Origin: Bdellovibrio sp. ZAP7
GTDB taxonomy: Bacteria; Bacteroidota; Bacteroidia; Flavobacteriales; Flavobacteriaceae
Direction: 5' to 3'
NCBI GenBank assembly: GCA_943324165.2
Contig: CALPKO020000064.1
Location: 1 to 7,241, forward strand
DNA length: 7,241 nt
In this document: positions 4,663 through 7,241 of the stretch, piece by piece
How the letters are laid out: the number at the start of each line of letters is the position of its first letter
Numbering within the stretch: position 1 is the stretch's first letter
Notes under the pieces: generated by a model
The model's database searches: none
What the model was told of the DNA's origin: nothing
The model's input: only the letters and a program-made list of their open reading frames with translations
Made by a program: the position numbers and the translations under genes

Positions 4663-7241
4663 TTATCTTATCAATGAGAAGTGAGATTTGTATTCCCTTG
4701 TCGCTCCACTACTATCAATGTAATTTAAAGAGAACCAATAATCATCTGCTGGCAAAGATTGACTATTTATTGTTCCATCCCAACCACCGCTGTTTTGCGT
4801 AAGTTGTTTCAACAATCTTCCAAAACGGTCATAAATAGTAAGTGTTGTATAACTAATTTCTCCTTTTATATCCCAACGGTCGTTAATTCCGTCGCCATTT
4901 GGTGTGAATGCTGGCGGGCTAGTAACCAATTCAACAGGAATTGGCAACGCGCGACTTCCACAACCATTTTTATCAATTACCGTTACTTCATGGGCCCCTA
5001 GACCTACATTATAGAAAACATTGTCGTCTTGTGGTGTTTGTCCATCTAAAGAATAGGCAAAATTACTACCATCGCCTACATAAGGTGTAGCATTTACAGT
5101 TATGGTTTGACTATTTGTAAACCAACCTGTAATATCAAATGTAATTGGCGGCGTAACCGCTGGTTTAGCCGATTCAATTACTGTAAATGGAACTGGAGCC
5201 GAAGCACAAGTAGTAACCGCATTTGAAGCAACATTCAAAATATAATCTCCTGGAACATCTGTCGAGAACGTTTGGCTATTGCTTACTACAGTACCATCTG
5301 CTTTTGTCCAAACAATAGTATATTGTAAAGAACTGTATCCGCTTTCAATAACGGAATTCGTAACAATGCCTGTTTCGCTATCGATACAAATTGGTGGAAC
5401 ATCTAATTTCGGATTTGGCAGTGGGATCACATTGATGTTTACAACTGCTGGCGAAGGACATGTTGAAGACAAATTATTAGTCACAAAAACATACGCAATA
5501 GGCAATGTTGAAACAGTTGGGTCAATTATTTGAACCGTTCTATTGAAATCTGCATAGAAAGTAACAGTAAAATCTACTGGTGCCTGAGTTGTTCCTAAAA
5601 TTGTAGGAATTAAGGTAGTCAAATCATATGGAGTTATTCCATCATAAGGACTAGAATCATTATCACAAACTGAATCTGATGCATCAAAAGCAAGTGGCTG
5701 TCCATTTATTGTTAATATAAAATCACTTTCATCTGTGCATGTTGAGTTTGGTGAAGTTCCGTTTACATAAACAGTTTGAGAATTAGAAAGCGTCGTTCCT
5801 GCTGCAATCGGTCCAACTCCACCAGGAAACTGATAGTAACTTGCATTTACATCGGTTAGATTAGGTAATGTATAACTTCCACAAACCGTTACATCCGCCA
5901 ATTCAATCACGTTATAAATCTGAATATTGAAGCTATCGCTAACAGAACAATTTGGAACTGTTCCTGTTTCTGCATAAACGAAAACTGTTGTATCACTTGT
6001 GTAAACTGTGCCTACTGGAATTACTGTGCCTTGACCGTTAGCTTGTGTAAAATATTTAGCAGTAGCAATTGACAATGGTGGCAAAGAATAAGAATTACAA
6101 GTGTTAACATCTGCAACTTCTGCTGTTGCAAACTGAGGTGTATTATTAATTGTCACCACGAAATTAGCACTATCTGAACAAACATTTGGTAAAACACCAT
6201 TTTCTGCATAAACATAGATAGTTTGAGATGTCGTTAGTGTTAAATTGGTAATTGGATTTGTGTGCGTTGCATCTGAGAAATAGTTACCAATTGTTAATGC
6301 AGGCAAAGTATAAGTATCACATGCCGATATAGCCACAACTTCTGAACCTAAAATAACAGGTGATTTATTGATTGTAACCACCAATGGCTCGTCTTTAAAA
6401 CATGGAACACTTCCTGCTTCTGTGTAAGCATAAATCGTAACGACAAGAGGCACACTTGTAGTGTTATTAATTTGCTGTCCTGGTAAATATTCATCACTAG
6501 GAAGTGGATTGCTTGCAATACCACCAGCATTTTTGTAAAACTTAGTGATTGGGGTCGATGAAATAAACATCGGATTATTGTATTGAGGAACAATATAAGT
6601 GTCGCAAGATGCTAATGCAGGGATTGTACTAATTGTTGGTGTTGGCACAATAGTTACATCAAAGCTTTCACTATCTGCACAATTTGGAGTTGTTGCTGTT
6701 TCAGCGTAGACATAAACAGTTTGCGTTGCAGTCAACAACAAAGTAGTTATTGGAGCGGTATGCAAAGCATCTGAGAAATAACTTCCAATTGTTAAAGCGG
6801 GTAAAGTATAATCATCACATGAAGTTACAGGCACAACTTCTGATGGAACAATCTCAGGAGATTTATTAATGGTTACAACAAGAGGTTCATCATCAAAACA
6901 TGGAACCGTACCAACAGCTGAATAAGCATAAATAGTAATAACTAAAGGAGTTGATCCAGTATTAACAATAGACTCATTTTCTTCATATTGATCACTCGGC
7001 AATGGATTATTTGCTGGTCCACCAGAATTTTTATAAAATTTAGTAATTGGGTTTGTGCTTGTAAAGATTGGGTCATTGTAATTAGGAATCACAAAAGTAT
7101 CACAAGATGATACTGGAGCAATCGCACTGATAACTGGCGTCGTAACGATAGTAACTACAAAATCTTCAACGGCTGATACGCAGTTAGGTGTTGTACCCGT
7201 TTCTGCGTAAACATAAACTGTATTTGTTGGATTAGTTAGCG
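4663..7241 (-). CDS. large repetitive secreted protein with T9SS type B (gliding-motility-associated) C-terminal domain, N-terminus beyond right edge
   Basis: The frame is open from the window edge to TAA at 4663-4665, about 859 residues. An in-frame GTG at 7092 is not the start, because conserved repeat sequence continues upstream of it (TVYVYAETGTTPNC, then SSCDTFVIP). The visible part is a string of beta-sandwich-like modules of about 70-90 residues. They typically open with CDxYxLPxL, carry a QTVYVYAE strand and PNC, and close with VTI and TP. After two alternating pairs of modules come two shorter relatives, a VCDNDSSPYDGITPYDLT module, two more diverged modules including YSLDGQTPQDDNVF and DKNGCG, and then the final 95 residues. 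That last domain (FTPNGDGINDRWDI, IYDRFGRLLKQL, GWDGT, LPADDYW, SHFSLIR) is a textbook T9SS type B sorting domain. The protein is therefore exported by T9SS to the surface or medium. A role as adhesin or structural surface protein is inferred from similar flavobacterial giants. No catalytic motif is seen. Confidence 0.93.
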   Translation of the reverse strand, partial: LTNPTNTVYVYAETGTTPNCVSAVEDFVVTIVTTPVISAIAPVSSCDTFVIPNYNDPIFTSTNPITKFYKNSGGPANNPLPSDQYEENESIVNTGSTPLVITIYAYSAVGTVPCFDDEPLVVTINKSPEIVPSEVVPVTSCDDYTLPALTIGSYFSDALHTAPITTLLLTATQTVYVYAETATTPNCADSESFDVTIVPTPTISTIPALASCDTYIVPQYNNPMFISSTPITKFYKNAGGIASNPLPSDEYLPGQQINNTTSVPLVVTIYAYTEAGSVPCFKDEPLVVTINKSPVILGSEVVAISACDTYTLPALTIGNYFSDATHTNPITNLTLTTSQTIYVYAENGVLPNVCSDSANFVVTINNTPQFATAEVADVNTCNSYSLPPLSIATAKYFTQANGQGTVIPVGTVYTSDTTVFVYAETGTVPNCSVSDSFNIQIYNVIELADVTVCGSYTLPNLTDVNASYYQFPGGVGPIAAGTTLSNSQTVYVNGTSPNSTCTDESDFILTINGQPLAFDASDSVCDNDSSPYDGITPYDLTTLIPTILGTTQAPVDFTVTFYADFNRTVQIIDPTVSTLPIAYVFVTNNLSSTCPSPAVVNINVIPLPNPKLDVPPICIDSETGIVTNSVIESGYSSLQYTIVWTKADGTVVSNSQTFSTDVPGDYILNVASNAVTTCASAPVPFTVIESAKPAVTPPITFDITGWFTNSQTITVNATPYVGDGSNFAYSLDGQTPQDDNVFYNVGLGAHEVTVIDKNGCGSRALPIPVELVTSPPAFTPNGDGINDRWDIKGEISYTTLTIYDRFGRLLKQLTQNSGGWDGTINSQSLPADDYWFSLNYIDSSGATREYKSHFSLIR
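6109..7104 (-). repeat. two tandem 498-bp (166-residue) A+B super-repeats inside the repeat protein
   Basis: Reading on the minus strand, a type A module (SCDT..., ITKFYKN, NPLPSD, TIYAY, VPCF, DEPLVVTINKSP) is followed by a type B module (CDxYTLPALTIG, YFSDA, QTVYVYAE, VTI). The pair occurs twice: from about 7104 to 6607 and from 6606 to 6109. The spacing of equivalent cysteines is exactly 166 codons for both A to A and B to B. The end of another type B module precedes the first copy at the window edge, so the series probably continues upstream. The copies are clearly related but diverged, so the duplication is not recent. Confidence 0.85.

Noticed and set aside
4759..5533. Plus-strand open frames of 80 and 84 codons inside the repeat protein gene
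   Set aside because: Both are antisense to conserved modules and to the type B sorting domain, with no independent coding signal.

Overview
The window reads as chromosomal DNA of a Bacteroidota member, most likely a Flavobacteriaceae species close to Flavobacterium. It is AT-rich and lacks recognisable Shine-Dalgarno sequences. It encodes a TonB-dependent receptor with an N-terminal carboxypeptidase-like regulatory domain. Two proteins end in type IX secretion system (T9SS) sorting domains, one of type A and one of type B. These features together are a strong signature of that group.

Layout. Bases 1-1164 (minus) hold the first 388 codons of a TonB-dependent outer-membrane receptor that runs off the left edge. 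Just upstream of it in the same direction (1208-1555, minus) is a 115-residue exported His/Cys-rich protein ending in SLRGPPTV. Bases 1556-1938 form a divergent intergenic region carrying a nest of inverted repeats. Bases 1939-3687 (plus) encode a complete multicopper oxidase with all four copper motifs and a T9SS type A C-terminal signal. Three bases later comes a 208-residue exported redoxin of the thioredoxin fold (3691-4317, plus). Bases 4318-4662 are a convergent intergenic region containing a strong hairpin terminator. Bases 4663-7241 (minus) are the C-terminal 858 codons of a very large repetitive secreted protein with a T9SS type B sorting domain. Its N-terminus lies beyond the right edge.

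How the genes may work together. The receptor plus His/Cys-rich small protein on one side, and the oxidase plus redoxin on the other, form a divergent four-gene cluster. A plausible reading is metal, most likely copper, acquisition or handling: uptake across the outer membrane, a small envelope metal-binding protein, a secreted copper oxidase, and a thiol-active partner. Only the oxidase's copper dependence is shown directly by its residues. The shared theme is inference. The repetitive type B protein is convergent to this cluster and is probably unrelated in function, perhaps a surface adhesin.

No RNA genes, CRISPR arrays, insertion sequences or phage genes were seen. The least explained parts are the small His/Cys-rich protein and the nested inverted repeats between 1688 and 1864.
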